This document shows, piece by piece, positions 24,895 through 33,842 of a stretch of DNA of 64,000 nucleotides (positions within the stretch are counted from its first letter, which is position 1; each line of letters begins with the position of its first letter). This stretch comes from RYN-230 sp963717125 (GTDB taxonomy: Bacteria; Actinomycetota; Actinomycetes; Streptosporangiales; Streptosporangiaceae). Made by a program: the position numbers and the translations under genes. Where the stretch lies: contig CAVQVG010000020.1 of assembly GCA_963717125.1 (NCBI GenBank), positions 434,001 through 498,000 of the forward strand, written 5' to 3'. The notes beneath the pieces were generated by a model. It did not search any database, was not told the origin of the DNA, and was given only the letters and a program-made list of their open reading frames with translations.

Positions 24895-25665
24895 TCAGCC
24901 ACGTAGTTGGCTCTGGGGTTCGCGGGCGGTGAGGTGGTCGATCATGGCGGCGTGGTGGGCCCGGACCGCGGCCTCGGCGGCGTCGGGGTCTCCGGCCAGG
25001 ACGGCGGCGGCGATCGGCTCGTGCAACTGCCAGTGCTGGGCCGGGCCGGGGGCGCGCAGCCAGGGCGGCACCGACTCGCTGTCCACCCAGCCCTTGAGCT
25101 GGTAGGACAGCAGCTCGCTGTGCACGCTCTCGTAGATCGCGGCCAGGTACGGATTGCCCGCGCCGCGCACCACCGTGGCGTGGAATACCGTGTCCGCCGC
25201 GACCAGCTCCGACGTGCTGCCCGCCGCGTCGTGCAGCTTGCCCAGCGCCGCCCGGATGGTGTCGGCGTCCGGATCGGCCTGGGCCGCCGCCCGGACGCCG
25301 ATGGTCTCCAGCCAGAGCCGGAGCTGGAGCAGGTGGCCGGCTGACCGCGTGTCGAGGTCGAGCATCAGGTTGACCGACGCGGCCACCATGACCTCCGGCC
25401 GCCGGACCACGTACGCGCCGGACCCGTGCCGGATCTCCACCAAGCCCATCAGGGACAGGCTGCGCAGCGCCTGGCTGACCGTGGGCCGGCTGGCCCCGAA
25501 GCGTTCGGCCAGCTCACGCTCGGGTGGCAGCCGCGCGCCCGCGGCGATCTGCTCGCTGGTGATCAGGTTGCGGATCTGCTCCGCGACCGAGTCGGCCCGG
25601 CGGGCCGTGCTGACCGGGCCGATCCCGGTCAGCACCACCGCGTCCGGCCGCCGCTGCTGCGTCAT
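24895..25665 (-). CDS. GntR/FadR-family regulator
   Basis: 256 residues from ATG 25665 (MTQQRRPDAVV). The winged helix contains LITSEQIAAGARLPPEREL, AERFGASRPTVSQALRSL and VEIRHGSGAYV. The C-terminal FCD-type all-helical domain follows, with metal or ligand residues in ADTVFHATVVRGAGN and a final HEPIAAAVLAGDPDAAEAAVRAHH. Divergent from the split transketolase operon, with only 40 bases between the starts; it is expected to repress that operon in response to a sugar acid or related metabolite. Confidence 0.9.
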   Translation of the reverse strand: MTQQRRPDAVVLTGIGPVSTARRADSVAEQIRNLITSEQIAAGARLPPERELAERFGASRPTVSQALRSLSLMGLVEIRHGSGAYVVRRPEVMVAASVNLMLDLDTRSAGHLLQLRLWLETIGVRAAAQADPDADTIRAALGKLHDAAGSTSELVAADTVFHATVVRGAGNPYLAAIYESVHSELLSYQLKGWVDSESVPPWLRAPGPAQHWQLHEPIAAAVLAGDPDAAEAAVRAHHAAMIDHLTAREPQSQLRG

Positions 25666-25699
25666 GCCGTTGACACTACCGGAGAGGCAAAGTGACAAT

Positions 25700-25712
25700 G
25701 TGGCTATGCCAC
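25700..25712. promoter_or_regulatory. Short dyad GTGGC-TAT-GCCAC over the transketolase start
   Basis: Perfect 5-base arms around TAT, overlapping the ATG at 25706. FadR/GntR proteins bind short dyads of this size, and the site lies within the 40-base divergent region. Binding here would block translation-start-proximal transcription. The dyad is short, so chance occurrence is possible. Confidence 0.3.
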
Positions 25713-26545
25713 TTGGGGTGCGTGTCTCCGACCCGGGCGCCCACTGGACGGTGCCCGACCCGGCCCGGCTCGCGCAGCGGATCCGGCTCCGCGCGGTGCA
25801 GATGGTGGCGCCGCAAGGCTTCGGCTATCTCGGCCAGGCGCTGTCCTCGGCCGAGGAGGTGGCCGCGCTGTTCAGCGTGGCCCGGCCCGGGGTGGACCGG
25901 ATCGTCTGCTCCCCCGGTCACTACGTGATCGGGTTCTACGCGGCGGCGGCCGAGGTCGGGCTGCTGCCCGGGGAGGCGCTGTCCTCCTACGGGCAGGACG
26001 GGTCGGCGCTGGAGGCCATCGGCTCGGAGCGGACGCCGGTGCTGGACTACGTGTGCGGGTCGCTGGGCCAGGGGCTGTCCGCGGCCGCGGGCTTCGCCCT
26101 GTCCGACCGGCTGCGCGGCCGGGACGCGCGGACGTTCGCGCTGGTCAGCGACGGCGAGCTGGAAGAGGGCCAAGTCTGGGAGGCGGCCATGTTCGCCGCG
26201 CACTACCGGCTGTCCGCGCTGACCGTGCTACTCGACGCCAACAACTCCCAGGTCGACGGGCCGGTGGACGGCGTCACCACGATCGAGCCCATCGCGGCCA
26301 AATGGGCCGCGTTCGGCTGGGATACAGCCGAGGTGGACGGGCACGACGTGGCCGCGGTCACGGACGCGCTGGCCGCGGCCCACGGCGCCGGCCGCCCATC
26401 CGTGGTGATCTGCCGGACGTCCACGACGCATGGCCTGGACTGCCTGCCGCCGGACGCGGACGGGCACTTCATCAAGCTGCCCGCCGAACTGGCCGACGCG
26501 GCGGTGCGCGAGCTGACCGCCCGATTGGAGCAGACCGGTGCGTGA
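25706..26545 (+). CDS. Transketolase, N-terminal subunit
   Basis: 279 residues. Thiamine-diphosphate pyrophosphate half of a split transketolase: CSPGHYVIGFYAA near residue 70, GSLGQGLSAAAGFA near 116, and the GDG-type metal site in LVSDGELEEGQVWEAAMFA with LDANNSQVDG. HGLDCLPPDADGHF is near the end. It overlaps the start of the C-terminal subunit by eight bases. Split transketolases paired with GntR regulators usually belong to sugar or sugar-acid catabolic operons, not to the housekeeping pentose pathway. The start ATG lacks a strong ribosome-binding site. Confidence 0.88.
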   Translation: MPLGVRVSDPGAHWTVPDPARLAQRIRLRAVQMVAPQGFGYLGQALSSAEEVAALFSVARPGVDRIVCSPGHYVIGFYAAAAEVGLLPGEALSSYGQDGSALEAIGSERTPVLDYVCGSLGQGLSAAAGFALSDRLRGRDARTFALVSDGELEEGQVWEAAMFAAHYRLSALTVLLDANNSQVDGPVDGVTTIEPIAAKWAAFGWDTAEVDGHDVAAVTDALAAAHGAGRPSVVICRTSTTHGLDCLPPDADGHFIKLPAELADAAVRELTARLEQTGA

Positions 26546-27541
26546 GCCGCCCTACCCGATCGCGCTGAAGCCGTACGGCCAGGCCCTGGTCGACCTGGCC
26601 CGGAACCGCCCGGAGGTGGTCTGTCTCAGCGGCGACCTGACCCGGCAGTGCGAGGTGGACCTGTTCCAGGCCGAGTTCCCGGACCGGTTCATCCAGGCCG
26701 GCATGGCCGAGGCCAACATGCTGGGCGTGGCCGGCGCGCTGGCCCGCTGCGGGCACCTCCCGTTCGTGCACACGTTCGGGGTGTTCGCCACCCGGCGGCC
26801 GCTGGACCAGATCATCAGCGCCATCGGCTATCCGGGGCTGCCAGTGCGGATCATCGGCTTCATGCCCGGCATCTCCAGCCCGGGCGGCCCGAGCCACCAG
26901 GCCGTCAACGACGTCGCGCTGATGCGCGCGGTGCCCGGGATGACCGTGCTCGACGTGGCCGACGCGGTCGAGGTCCGGCAGGTCTGCGCGGCCATCGCCG
27001 ACCTGCCCGGCCCGGTGTACGTCCGGCTCAAGCGGGGCGACGTGCCGGTGATCTTCGACGACGACCACGTGCTGTCGCTCGACCGGGCCCAGGTGCTCAG
27101 CCGCGGCGGCGACCTGGCCCTGTTCGCCAGCGGCATGATGCTGGCCCCGGCGCTGACCGCGGCGACCGTGCTCGGCCGCCGTGGCGTGGCGCTGTCGGTG
27201 GTGAACGTCCCGGTGCTCAAGCCGCTCGACACCGGCACCGTGCTGGCCGTGGCCGAGGCCGCGCGGGTCGTGCTGACGGCGGAAAACCACCTGGTCAGCG
27301 GCGGGCTGGGCACGGCTGTCGCGGAGACGCTGGCCGGGGCCGGGCTGGGCCGCCCGCTGCGCCGGATCGGGCTGCGTGACACGTACGCCGAGGGCGCGCG
27401 CGGCGCCGGCTACTTGTTCAGCCGGTACGGCCTGTCCGCCCAGTCCATCGTGGCCGCCGCCTGGCAGGCGCTGGGCCTGCCCGGCCGGCGCCCGAGGTCC
27501 GGCTGCCCGCCGCCGAGACCGGCGAGTACTCGCCGGTATGA
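26538..27541 (+). CDS. Transketolase, C-terminal subunit (stop displaced by a 1-base shift)
   Basis: About 334 residues. Pyrimidine-binding and C-terminal transketolase domains: QAGMAEANMLGVAGALARCG contains the catalytic Glu, followed by HTFGVFATRRPLDQI, GPSHQAVNDVALMRAVPG and AENHLVSGGLGTAVAE. As sequenced the frame continues without stop into the M24 gene. Shifting by one base near 27486 gives the sensible tail PEVRLPAAETGEYSPV and a TGA at 27539-27541. The M24 gene has its own strong ribosome-binding site, so the apparent fusion is judged to result from an indel. Confidence 0.85.
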
Positions 27542-27581
27542 CCACCCGCCACCAGAAAGTCAGCGCAGAGGAGAGCCGCCG

Positions 27582-28874
27582 ATGACCGCCTTTTACTCAG
27601 CGTCCGACCAGTCCACCCCGGTCGCCTCGCCCGGCGCGGTGCTCGGCGTGGACTGGGAGCAGCGGGTCGATTTCGGCCGGCTGCGCCGCGAGCGCATCGG
27701 CAAGGTGCAGGCCGCGCTGAAGACGTCCGAGCTGGGCGCGCTGATCTTGTTCGACATGAACAACATCCGCTACACGACCGCGACGCACATCGGGAACTGG
27801 GCCCGGGACAAGTTCTTCCGCTGCGCGCTGGTGATGCGCGGCCACGAGCCGATCCTGTGGGACATCGGCTCGTCCGCCCGTACCCACCAGCGCTACGCGC
27901 CCTGGTACGGCCAGCAAAGCTGGCAGGCGGGCATCTCGAGCTGGCGCGGCTCCATCCCGGAATACGTCGGCGTAGAGGCGGGCAACGCGGCCCGGCTGGC
28001 CGGGCTGCTCCGCGACGCCGGCCTGGCTGGCGGCCCGGTTGGCGTCGATGTCGTTGAGCTGCCGGTGCTGCGGGCGCTGGAACGGGAGGGGCTGCGGATC
28101 GAGGACGGTCATGGGCTCATGCAGGATGTCCGCTCGATCAAGACGCCCGACGAGGTCGCGCTCCTCGATCACGCCGCCGCGCTGGTCGACGGGGCGTACG
28201 AGGAGCTGTACGCCTACCTCCGGCCGGGGATCCGGGAGAACGACTGCGTGGCGCTGGTGAACCGGTACCTGTACGAGAACGGTTCGGAGGAAGTGGAGGC
28301 GGTCAACTCGATCTCCGGCGAGCGGTGCAGCCCGCATCCGCACGTGTTCTCCGACCGGCTGATCCGGCCCGGCGACACCGCCTACTTCGACATCATCCAC
28401 GCCTTCAACGGCTACCGGACCTGCTACTACCGGACGCTCAACGTGGGCAACCCGACCCGGGCGCAGCGCGAGGCTTACCGGCGGGCCCGCGAGTTCATGG
28501 ACAACGCGATCGGCGAGATCCGGCCCGGCGCGACCTCGGCCGACGTGGTCCGCCACTTTCCGGCCGCGGCGGAGTTCGGGTTCAGCAGCGAGGAAGAGGC
28601 GTTCGGCCTGCAGTACTGCCACGGCCTGGGGCTGTCCAACTGGGAACGGCCGCTGATGAGCCGGTACCACTCGTTCGAGCATCCGGTGGAGCTGAGCGAG
28701 GGCATGGTGTTCGCCATCGAGACGTACTGGCCCACCCCGGACGGCTCGTCGGCGGCGCGGATCGAGGAGGAAGTGGTGGTCACCGCCGGTGGCTGTGAGC
28801 TGCTCACCCGGTTCCCGGCCGACCAGCTCTACGTGGCGGGCACCCGCTACTGGGCCGGCACCGACCTGGGCTGA
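27582..28874 (+). CDS. M24-family (Xaa-Pro peptidase / creatinase-like) protein
   Basis: 430 residues from ATG 27582, preceded by AGAGGAGAG. An N-terminal creatinase-like domain (LILFDMNNIRYTTATHIGNW) is followed by the pita-bread catalytic domain. Of the five usual metal ligands, the first Asp (AYFDIIHAFNG), the His (CHGLGLSNW) and the two Glu (FAIETYW and RIEEEVVV) are present, but the second Asp is replaced by Cys (GYRTCYYRT). This suggests a non-peptidase M24 member, such as a creatinase- or DMSP-lyase-like enzyme. Co-transcribed with the split transketolase, so it may process a substrate of the same pathway. Confidence 0.85.
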   Translation: MTAFYSASDQSTPVASPGAVLGVDWEQRVDFGRLRRERIGKVQAALKTSELGALILFDMNNIRYTTATHIGNWARDKFFRCALVMRGHEPILWDIGSSARTHQRYAPWYGQQSWQAGISSWRGSIPEYVGVEAGNAARLAGLLRDAGLAGGPVGVDVVELPVLRALEREGLRIEDGHGLMQDVRSIKTPDEVALLDHAAALVDGAYEELYAYLRPGIRENDCVALVNRYLYENGSEEVEAVNSISGERCSPHPHVFSDRLIRPGDTAYFDIIHAFNGYRTCYYRTLNVGNPTRAQREAYRRAREFMDNAIGEIRPGATSADVVRHFPAAAEFGFSSEEEAFGLQYCHGLGLSNWERPLMSRYHSFEHPVELSEGMVFAIETYWPTPDGSSAARIEEEVVVTAGGCELLTRFPADQLYVAGTRYWAGTDLG

Positions 28875-28896
28875 GGACGTATCAGCGGCCCGTTGT

Positions 28897-30348
28897 TCAG
28901 GTGGTCACCACCTGGGGGAAGGAGACCGGGCTGCGGTTCCCGTGCTGGTCCACGGCGCGCAGACCGAACTGTACGTTGTCCTTGGAGACGTTGAGCGTGA
29001 CGCTGGTGACGTTGCCCACGTCGATCGCGCTGGTCCAGTCCGGTTCGGTGGTCTCCCGCAACACCACCTCATAGCCAGCCAGGTCGCTTTCGGGGTTGGC
29101 GTTCCAGGTCAGCGTGGTGAGGTTGGTGCCGGAGTAACCCACCGGCACCGTCACGTGGATCTCGGTGTTCTTCGGCGTGCTGGGCGAGCTGGCCAGCGCC
29201 CACAGCGCGGCCGCGTTCACCCGGGTGACCCGGGCGCAGTAGTTGAAGTCCACGTACTGGATCAGGTCGCCGTTCTGCACGCCATCGACCACCCCGACAT
29301 TCCGGTGCTCGTGGTTGAAGTTCTCCCGCGGCTCGGTCAGCCGGGCCGCCGGGTAGCCCTGGGTCTGGAACGAGATGTGGTCGCTGCCCCGCAGGTACCG
29401 GTCGCGCCGCCAGATGACCCGCACGTCCATCCCGGTCAGCTCCTGCGGCGCGACCTCGGCCACGAACCGGCCGAGCTGCCGGGAGACGCCGTCGTTCTCG
29501 CCGCCGACCGACTGCATGGTCGCGATCTCGGCCGAGGTCACGTCGGTCGGGACGCCCTCGACGAACAGCCGCACGGCGTACGGGTCGGGCGGGGTGCCGT
29601 CCCAGGCCTGGCTGGCCCCGATGATGTCGTTGCTGAACATGCCCTGCACGTCGGCGCCGGCCGTGGCCATCTGCTGCGCCATGTAGGCCGAGCCGAACAG
29701 CCCCTGCTCCTCCCCCGCGACGGTGGCGAACACCAGCGTGCCGGGGAACTCACGCGTGGCGAACAGCCGGGCCAGTTCCAGCACGCAGGCCACGCCGGAG
29801 CCATCGTCGTCCGCGCCCGGGGCGTCGCTGGTGAAGTCCAGCACGTCGGTCACCCGGGAGTCGAGGTGCCCGGTCACCACGTAGTACCGCTCCGGGGTCG
29901 CGGTGCCCGGCAGCGTCGCGATGACGTTGGTGATCGTGGTCGGCACCGGGATCCGGCCGGCGACCGGCTGCTGCACGAACGTCTGCTTCTGCACCGTCAT
30001 CCGGCCGCCCGACGTGGCCGCTATGGCCTGCATCTGCTGGTACACCCAGGTCGTGGCCGCGCCGATGCCGCGCACCGGGTCGGTCTGGCTGGACGCGGTG
30101 TGCCGGGTGCCGAACTGGGTCAGCCGCAATATGGTCGCCTGGATGCGGCCGGGGTCCACGGCCCGGAGCAGGGTCCGCAGGTCGGTGGACGGCTCACGGC
30201 GCGGCAGGGTGCTGCCGGAGGCGGTGGTGGCGGCATCCGCGCGGGTGGCGCGGACGGCGATCGGCGCGGCGGCCGCGGTGATGGCCGAGGCGGACAGGAA
30301 CGCGCGGCGACTGGGGCGGTTACGGCCTAAACGAGATTGGCTCTCCAT
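28897..30348 (-). CDS. Tat-exported M28 aminopeptidase with FnIII-like tail
   Basis: 483 residues. A twin-arginine signal (PSRRAFLSAS, Arg 14-15) is followed by a hydrophobic region ending near ADAA. The M28 zinc site is complete: YYVVTGHLDS, APGADDDGSG, VAGEEQGLFGS, FSNDIIG and the final His in FNHEHRNVG. The last 90 residues (TLTWNANPESDLAGYEVVLR) form a fibronectin-III-like domain. It should be folded with metal in the cytoplasm and exported as a secreted peptidase. Convergent with the M24 gene. Confidence 0.92.
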   Translation of the reverse strand: MESQSRLGRNRPSRRAFLSASAITAAAAPIAVRATRADAATTASGSTLPRREPSTDLRTLLRAVDPGRIQATILRLTQFGTRHTASSQTDPVRGIGAATTWVYQQMQAIAATSGGRMTVQKQTFVQQPVAGRIPVPTTITNVIATLPGTATPERYYVVTGHLDSRVTDVLDFTSDAPGADDDGSGVACVLELARLFATREFPGTLVFATVAGEEQGLFGSAYMAQQMATAGADVQGMFSNDIIGASQAWDGTPPDPYAVRLFVEGVPTDVTSAEIATMQSVGGENDGVSRQLGRFVAEVAPQELTGMDVRVIWRRDRYLRGSDHISFQTQGYPAARLTEPRENFNHEHRNVGVVDGVQNGDLIQYVDFNYCARVTRVNAAALWALASSPSTPKNTEIHVTVPVGYSGTNLTTLTWNANPESDLAGYEVVLRETTEPDWTSAIDVGNVTSVTLNVSKDNVQFGLRAVDQHGNRSPVSFPQVVTT

Positions 30349-30411
30349 GTCACCGAATCATCGACACACGAGGCCAAAAGTCAACCCATTCCCCTTGATT
30401 GGCGCGACCAT

Positions 30412-31320
30412 TCAGCCCGGGCCGCGCGGCAGCAGCAGCCGGAACTCGCTGCCTTCGCCCAGGGTGCTGGCCACCTCGATGCGGGCGTTCAGCGACTGCG
30501 CGGCCCGGCGGGCGATGGCCAGGCCCAGCCCGAAGCCGCCGGTGGCCCGGTCCCTGGCCTCGTCCACCCGGTAGAGCCGGTCGAAGATCCGTTCCAGGTG
30601 CTCGGGCGCGATGCCCATCCCGGTGTCCCGTACCGCGATAACGGCCGCTGACCGGCGCCGCTGGGCCAGGATCCGGACCCGGCCGCCCGCGGGCGTGTAC
30701 CGGATCGCGTTGGATACGAAGTTGTTCACCACGGCATCGATCAGCCGGGGATCGGCGCGGACGGAAACCTCCTCCGCGCACACCACCAGGGTGACCCCGG
30801 CGTCGTCGGCGGCGAGCCGGAACCGCTGCGCGGTCTCCGCGCACAGCACGTCGATGCCCACCTGCTCCTGGCGGACGCTTTCGGCCAGCTCGAGCCGGTG
30901 CAGGTGCCGGACGTCGTCGAGCAGCTGCTGCAGCCGGTCGGACTCGTGCAGCACGATGTCGGCGGCCTCGGCCCGCTCGGCCGGGCTGTGGGCGCTCTGG
31001 TTGACCAGGGCCACCGCGAATCCCGACACCGCGCTGAGCGGGGTGGCGATCTCGTGAGCCAAGTCGGCCAGGAACCTCTTCTGCTCGGTGTCCATCAGCT
31101 CCAGCTGCGCCGCCATGCCGTCGAACTCCCGGCTCAGGCGGCGCACCAGCACGGTGGCGGCCAGCCCGGCCTCGCCGATCAGGACGACGGCGACGACGCC
31201 GGCCAGCAGCGCCGCGGGCAGCGCGGCGCCGAGCGCCGCCGCGACGACGATGGGGACCGCCGCGGTGGCCAGCATGGCCGCCAGCAGCCACACCCGGAGC
31301 CTGGTCAGCCGCTCAAGCAT
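30412..31320 (-). CDS. Sensor histidine kinase
   Basis: 302 residues from ATG 31320, which overlaps the response regulator stop by eight bases. Two N-terminal transmembrane helices (about 10-30 and 33-57) with almost no extracytoplasmic loop, so it may sense the membrane itself. Then H box FLADLAHEIATPLSAVSGF, N box VVNNFVSNAIRYTP, G1 VRDTGMGIAPEH, F box IFDRLYRVDEA and G2 GGFGLGLAIARRA. A complete, likely active kinase. Partner is the co-transcribed OmpR-type regulator. Confidence 0.93.
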   Translation of the reverse strand: MLERLTRLRVWLLAAMLATAAVPIVVAAALGAALPAALLAGVVAVVLIGEAGLAATVLVRRLSREFDGMAAQLELMDTEQKRFLADLAHEIATPLSAVSGFAVALVNQSAHSPAERAEAADIVLHESDRLQQLLDDVRHLHRLELAESVRQEQVGIDVLCAETAQRFRLAADDAGVTLVVCAEEVSVRADPRLIDAVVNNFVSNAIRYTPAGGRVRILAQRRRSAAVIAVRDTGMGIAPEHLERIFDRLYRVDEARDRATGGFGLGLAIARRAAQSLNARIEVASTLGEGSEFRLLLPRGPG

Positions 31321-31987
31321 CGGCTTCCAGCCGGTAGCCGACGCCACGCAGCGTCGAGATCCGCAGCGCGCCGCCGAGCTTGCGGCGCACGCCGACGATG
31401 TGCACGTCGATGGTCTTCTCGCCGACGAACCGGGACCCCCAGACTTCATCGAGCAGCTGGTCCCGGGTGAAGGCCCGGCCCGGGTTGGCCAGCAGCGTCT
31501 CCAGCAGGTCGAACTCGCGCCGGGTGAGTTCCACCCCGGCGCCCCGGATGGTGCACCGCCGGGCCCGCCGGTCCAGCTCGACCACGCCGACCCGCAGCGT
31601 GGCGGCGTCCGTGTCGAACCCGCGCGCCCGGCGGAGCTGGGCCCGGACCCGGGCCACCACCTCATGGGCCAGGAACGGCTTCACCACGTAGTCGTCGGCG
31701 CCGACCTCCAGCCCAGCCACCCGGCTGGCCTCCTCGCCGCGCGCGGTCAGCAGGATGATCGGGATCGAGGAGTTCCGCCGGGCCTGCCGGACCACCTCGA
31801 AGCCGTCCACCTCGGGCAGCATCACGTCCACGATGGCCAGGTCGATGTCACCACGGCGCAGCGCCGCGAGCGCCTGCGAGCCGGTGCTGGCCTCCTGCAC
31901 CGCGAAGCCCGCCTTCCCCAGGTACAGGCGCATCAGACGGCGCAGGGACAGCTCATCGTCCACGACGAGAATCCGGGCCGCATTCAT
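31313..31987 (-). CDS. OmpR-family response regulator
   Basis: 224 residues. The receiver domain has acidic pair DD 10-11, phospho-acceptor Asp 54 (AIVDVMLPEVDG), Thr in LLTARGEE and Lys in DDYVVKPF. The C-terminal winged helix includes LTRREFDLLETLLANPGRAF and VDVHIVGVRRKLGG-like sequence (IDVHIVGVRRKLGG) ending GYRLEADA. Forms an operon with the histidine kinase. Direct repeats immediately upstream (31989-32004) suggest autoregulation. Confidence 0.94.
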   Translation of the reverse strand: MNAARILVVDDELSLRRLMRLYLGKAGFAVQEASTGSQALAALRRGDIDLAIVDVMLPEVDGFEVVRQARRNSSIPIILLTARGEEASRVAGLEVGADDYVVKPFLAHEVVARVRAQLRRARGFDTDAATLRVGVVELDRRARRCTIRGAGVELTRREFDLLETLLANPGRAFTRDQLLDEVWGSRFVGEKTIDVHIVGVRRKLGGALRISTLRGVGYRLEADA

Positions 31988-31988
31988 G

Positions 31989-32004
31989 GTTCACATGTTC
32001 ACAT
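31989..32004. promoter_or_regulatory. Direct repeat GTTCACAT x2 upstream of the response regulator
   Basis: Two adjacent exact 8-base copies lie one base upstream of the response regulator ATG (31987, minus strand) within the 111-base divergent region shared with the 32099 gene. OmpR-family regulators bind head-to-tail direct repeats, though usually with 10-11 base periods, so this could be an autoregulatory site but is unproven. Confidence 0.4.
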
Positions 32005-32098
32005 GCGCTCACCGTCCCATGGCAAGTCCTTAACGGTTCCCTAATTCCGCCTTCGTAGCGTCCGGGCTAAACCCGGCCAGCCGAGGAGGTACCGGATC

Positions 32099-32797
32099 GT
32101 GCTTGCACTGACCGCTCAGGAGGAGCCGGCCGACGTCACGCACCGGCCACTCGCCACGTCCATCGAGGCCATACGGGACGCGGTGCACGAGGTGCTGGAC
32201 GACGCCGACGCGCAGGCCCAGTACAAGGCCATCGCGCGGCTGAGCGGGCATCTCGCCGTGCTGGGCCGCACCGTGTACCCGTGTGCCGGCCGCCAGCCAG
32301 GCGAGGGCGTTGGGCTGAGGAAAGAGTGCCTGACCCGCGCCCGCGAGGTGCTGTGGACGATGCGGGCACTGGAATGCCACCTGTCCGGCTGCACGTCGGC
32401 GGCGGGCCGGCCGGTGCTGGCCGTGGCCACGGCGCTGAACCGGCAGCTGGACGGGTACTGGCCGGCCGAGCGGGCGCTGGTTGGCTGGGTCGAGGACCAG
32501 CGCGACAGCGTGGGCCGGGACCGGCTCGCCCAGGCGTACTGGCGGGCGCTGCGCCAGGCCCCGACCCGGCCGCACCCCCGGTGCCCGCGGTCTGGGCTGC
32601 TGCGGCACGTCGCGTTCTGGTGGCACGGCCGCTGGGACCGGCTGCTCGACGGGGTGGACTCGCGGGCCGGCGTGGGCCGCGACTTCGCCGCGTTCCTCGC
32701 GCAGGTGCCCGGCGGCCAGCCCGTGCTCGCCCAGGCCGACGGTGGCCAGCCGGCCTCTGCCGCCGCCGGGCCGGACGACGGCGGGCGGGTGGGCTAG
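32099..32797 (+). CDS. Hypothetical actinobacterial protein
   Basis: 232 residues from GTG 32099, with GAGGAGG about ten bases upstream. Mostly helical: an N-terminal helix (SIEAIRDAVHEVLDDADAQA), a block with two cysteines and His (LGRTVYPCAGRQPGEGVGLR), then LWTMRALECHLSGC and a Trp-rich region (VAFWWHGRWDRLLDG). The early block resembles small hemerythrin-like or CHAD-like helical proteins of actinobacteria, but no family is assigned. Divergent from the two-component system and followed directly by the aldolase-like gene, so the pair may be co-transcribed. Confidence 0.6.
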   Translation: MLALTAQEEPADVTHRPLATSIEAIRDAVHEVLDDADAQAQYKAIARLSGHLAVLGRTVYPCAGRQPGEGVGLRKECLTRAREVLWTMRALECHLSGCTSAAGRPVLAVATALNRQLDGYWPAERALVGWVEDQRDSVGRDRLAQAYWRALRQAPTRPHPRCPRSGLLRHVAFWWHGRWDRLLDGVDSRAGVGRDFAAFLAQVPGGQPVLAQADGGQPASAAAGPDDGGRVG

Positions 32798-32798
32798 G

Positions 32799-33842
32799 TT
32801 GACGGCGCGGGCCGGGCTGGCCGCGGCGGCGGCTGCCCTGGTGGCACCGGGCAAGGGCATCCTCGCCGCCGATGGGAGCAGCACCACCATGGCGTGGCGG
32901 CTGGCCGCGGCGGGGGTGGCGGCTACCGCCGACGGCCGCCGAGCCTACCGGGAGATGCTGGTCACCGCCCCCGGCCTGGCCGACGGGATCACCGGGGTCA
33001 TCCTGGCGGCGGAGGCCCTGGAGCAGCGGTTGAGCGACGGGCGGCGCTTCCCGGCCGCGCTGGCTGATCTCGGGATGACGACCGGCGTCAGGGCCGACGC
33101 GGGCGCCGGGCCGCTGGCCGGCACCAGGGGCGAGCCGGTCACCGAGGGCCTGGACGGCATCCTGCCCCGGCTGCGCGGCTACGCCGGGCTCGGCGCGCAG
33201 TTCGCCACCTGGCGGGCGGTGCTGCGGATCGGCCCCGGGATGCCATCGCCGCTGGCCATCCGGGCCAACGCGCAGTCCCTGGCCCGGTACGCGGCGGCCT
33301 GCCAGGAGACCGGGCTGGTGCCCATCGTCGAGCCGGCCGTGCTGATGAACGGGTCACCGTCGGTCGGTCGTTGTGCCACCGTGACGTCGCTGGTGCTGCT
33401 CGAGGTGATGACCAACCTGCACGAGTACGGGGTGGACTTCGCCGGGGTGGTGCTCCGGCCCAGCATGGTGCGGCCGGGCGCCGACTCAGGCGCCGAGCTC
33501 GCGCCCGCCTCGGTGGCCGACGCCACCCGCAGCGCGCTCGGCAGCCTGCCCGCCACACTGGCCGGGGTCGCGTTCCTGTCCGGCGGGCAGCGCCCGGACC
33601 GGGCCACCGGGAACCTCGCCGCGATACAGCACACGATGCAGCTGTGGCCGCTCACGTTCGCGTTCGGCCGCGCGCTGGTGGACCCGGCGCTGGCCGCCTG
33701 GCGCGGTGAGCCGGGCCGCTGGCAGGCGGGCCAGCGCGCGCTGGCCCGGCGGGTGTCGCTGAACGTGGCCGCCGTGCAGGGCCGGTACAGCCCGGACCTG
33801 GAGGCGGGCTACCAGTTCTCGGCCGGGTCAGTCTCCGGCTGA
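32799..33842 (+). CDS. Class I fructose-bisphosphate aldolase-like protein lacking catalytic lysines
   Basis: 347 residues from TTG 32799, one base after the preceding stop. Homology along the full length is clear: LVAPGKGILAADGSSTTM, the GPLAGT block, YAGLGAQFATWRAVLRIG, IVEPAVLMNG and SVSLN-like VSLNVAAVQGRY. In active enzymes the Schiff-base lysine is in LLKPNMVTPG; here it is VVLRPSMVRPG, with Arg. The FAKWR lysine is Thr (FATWR), and the DKG lysine is Ala (RADAGAG). The AADES Glu is Gly. Catalysis by the usual mechanism is therefore very unlikely. Its 3' end overlaps the convergent DUF397 gene by 34 bases. Confidence 0.85.
   Translation: MTARAGLAAAAAALVAPGKGILAADGSSTTMAWRLAAAGVAATADGRRAYREMLVTAPGLADGITGVILAAEALEQRLSDGRRFPAALADLGMTTGVRADAGAGPLAGTRGEPVTEGLDGILPRLRGYAGLGAQFATWRAVLRIGPGMPSPLAIRANAQSLARYAAACQETGLVPIVEPAVLMNGSPSVGRCATVTSLVLLEVMTNLHEYGVDFAGVVLRPSMVRPGADSGAELAPASVADATRSALGSLPATLAGVAFLSGGQRPDRATGNLAAIQHTMQLWPLTFAFGRALVDPALAAWRGEPGRWQAGQRALARRVSLNVAAVQGRYSPDLEAGYQFSAGSVSG

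Noticed and set aside
28789..30330. 513-residue plus-strand frame opposite the M28 peptidase
   Set aside because: No recognisable domain, and it overlaps a complete Tat-secreted peptidase.
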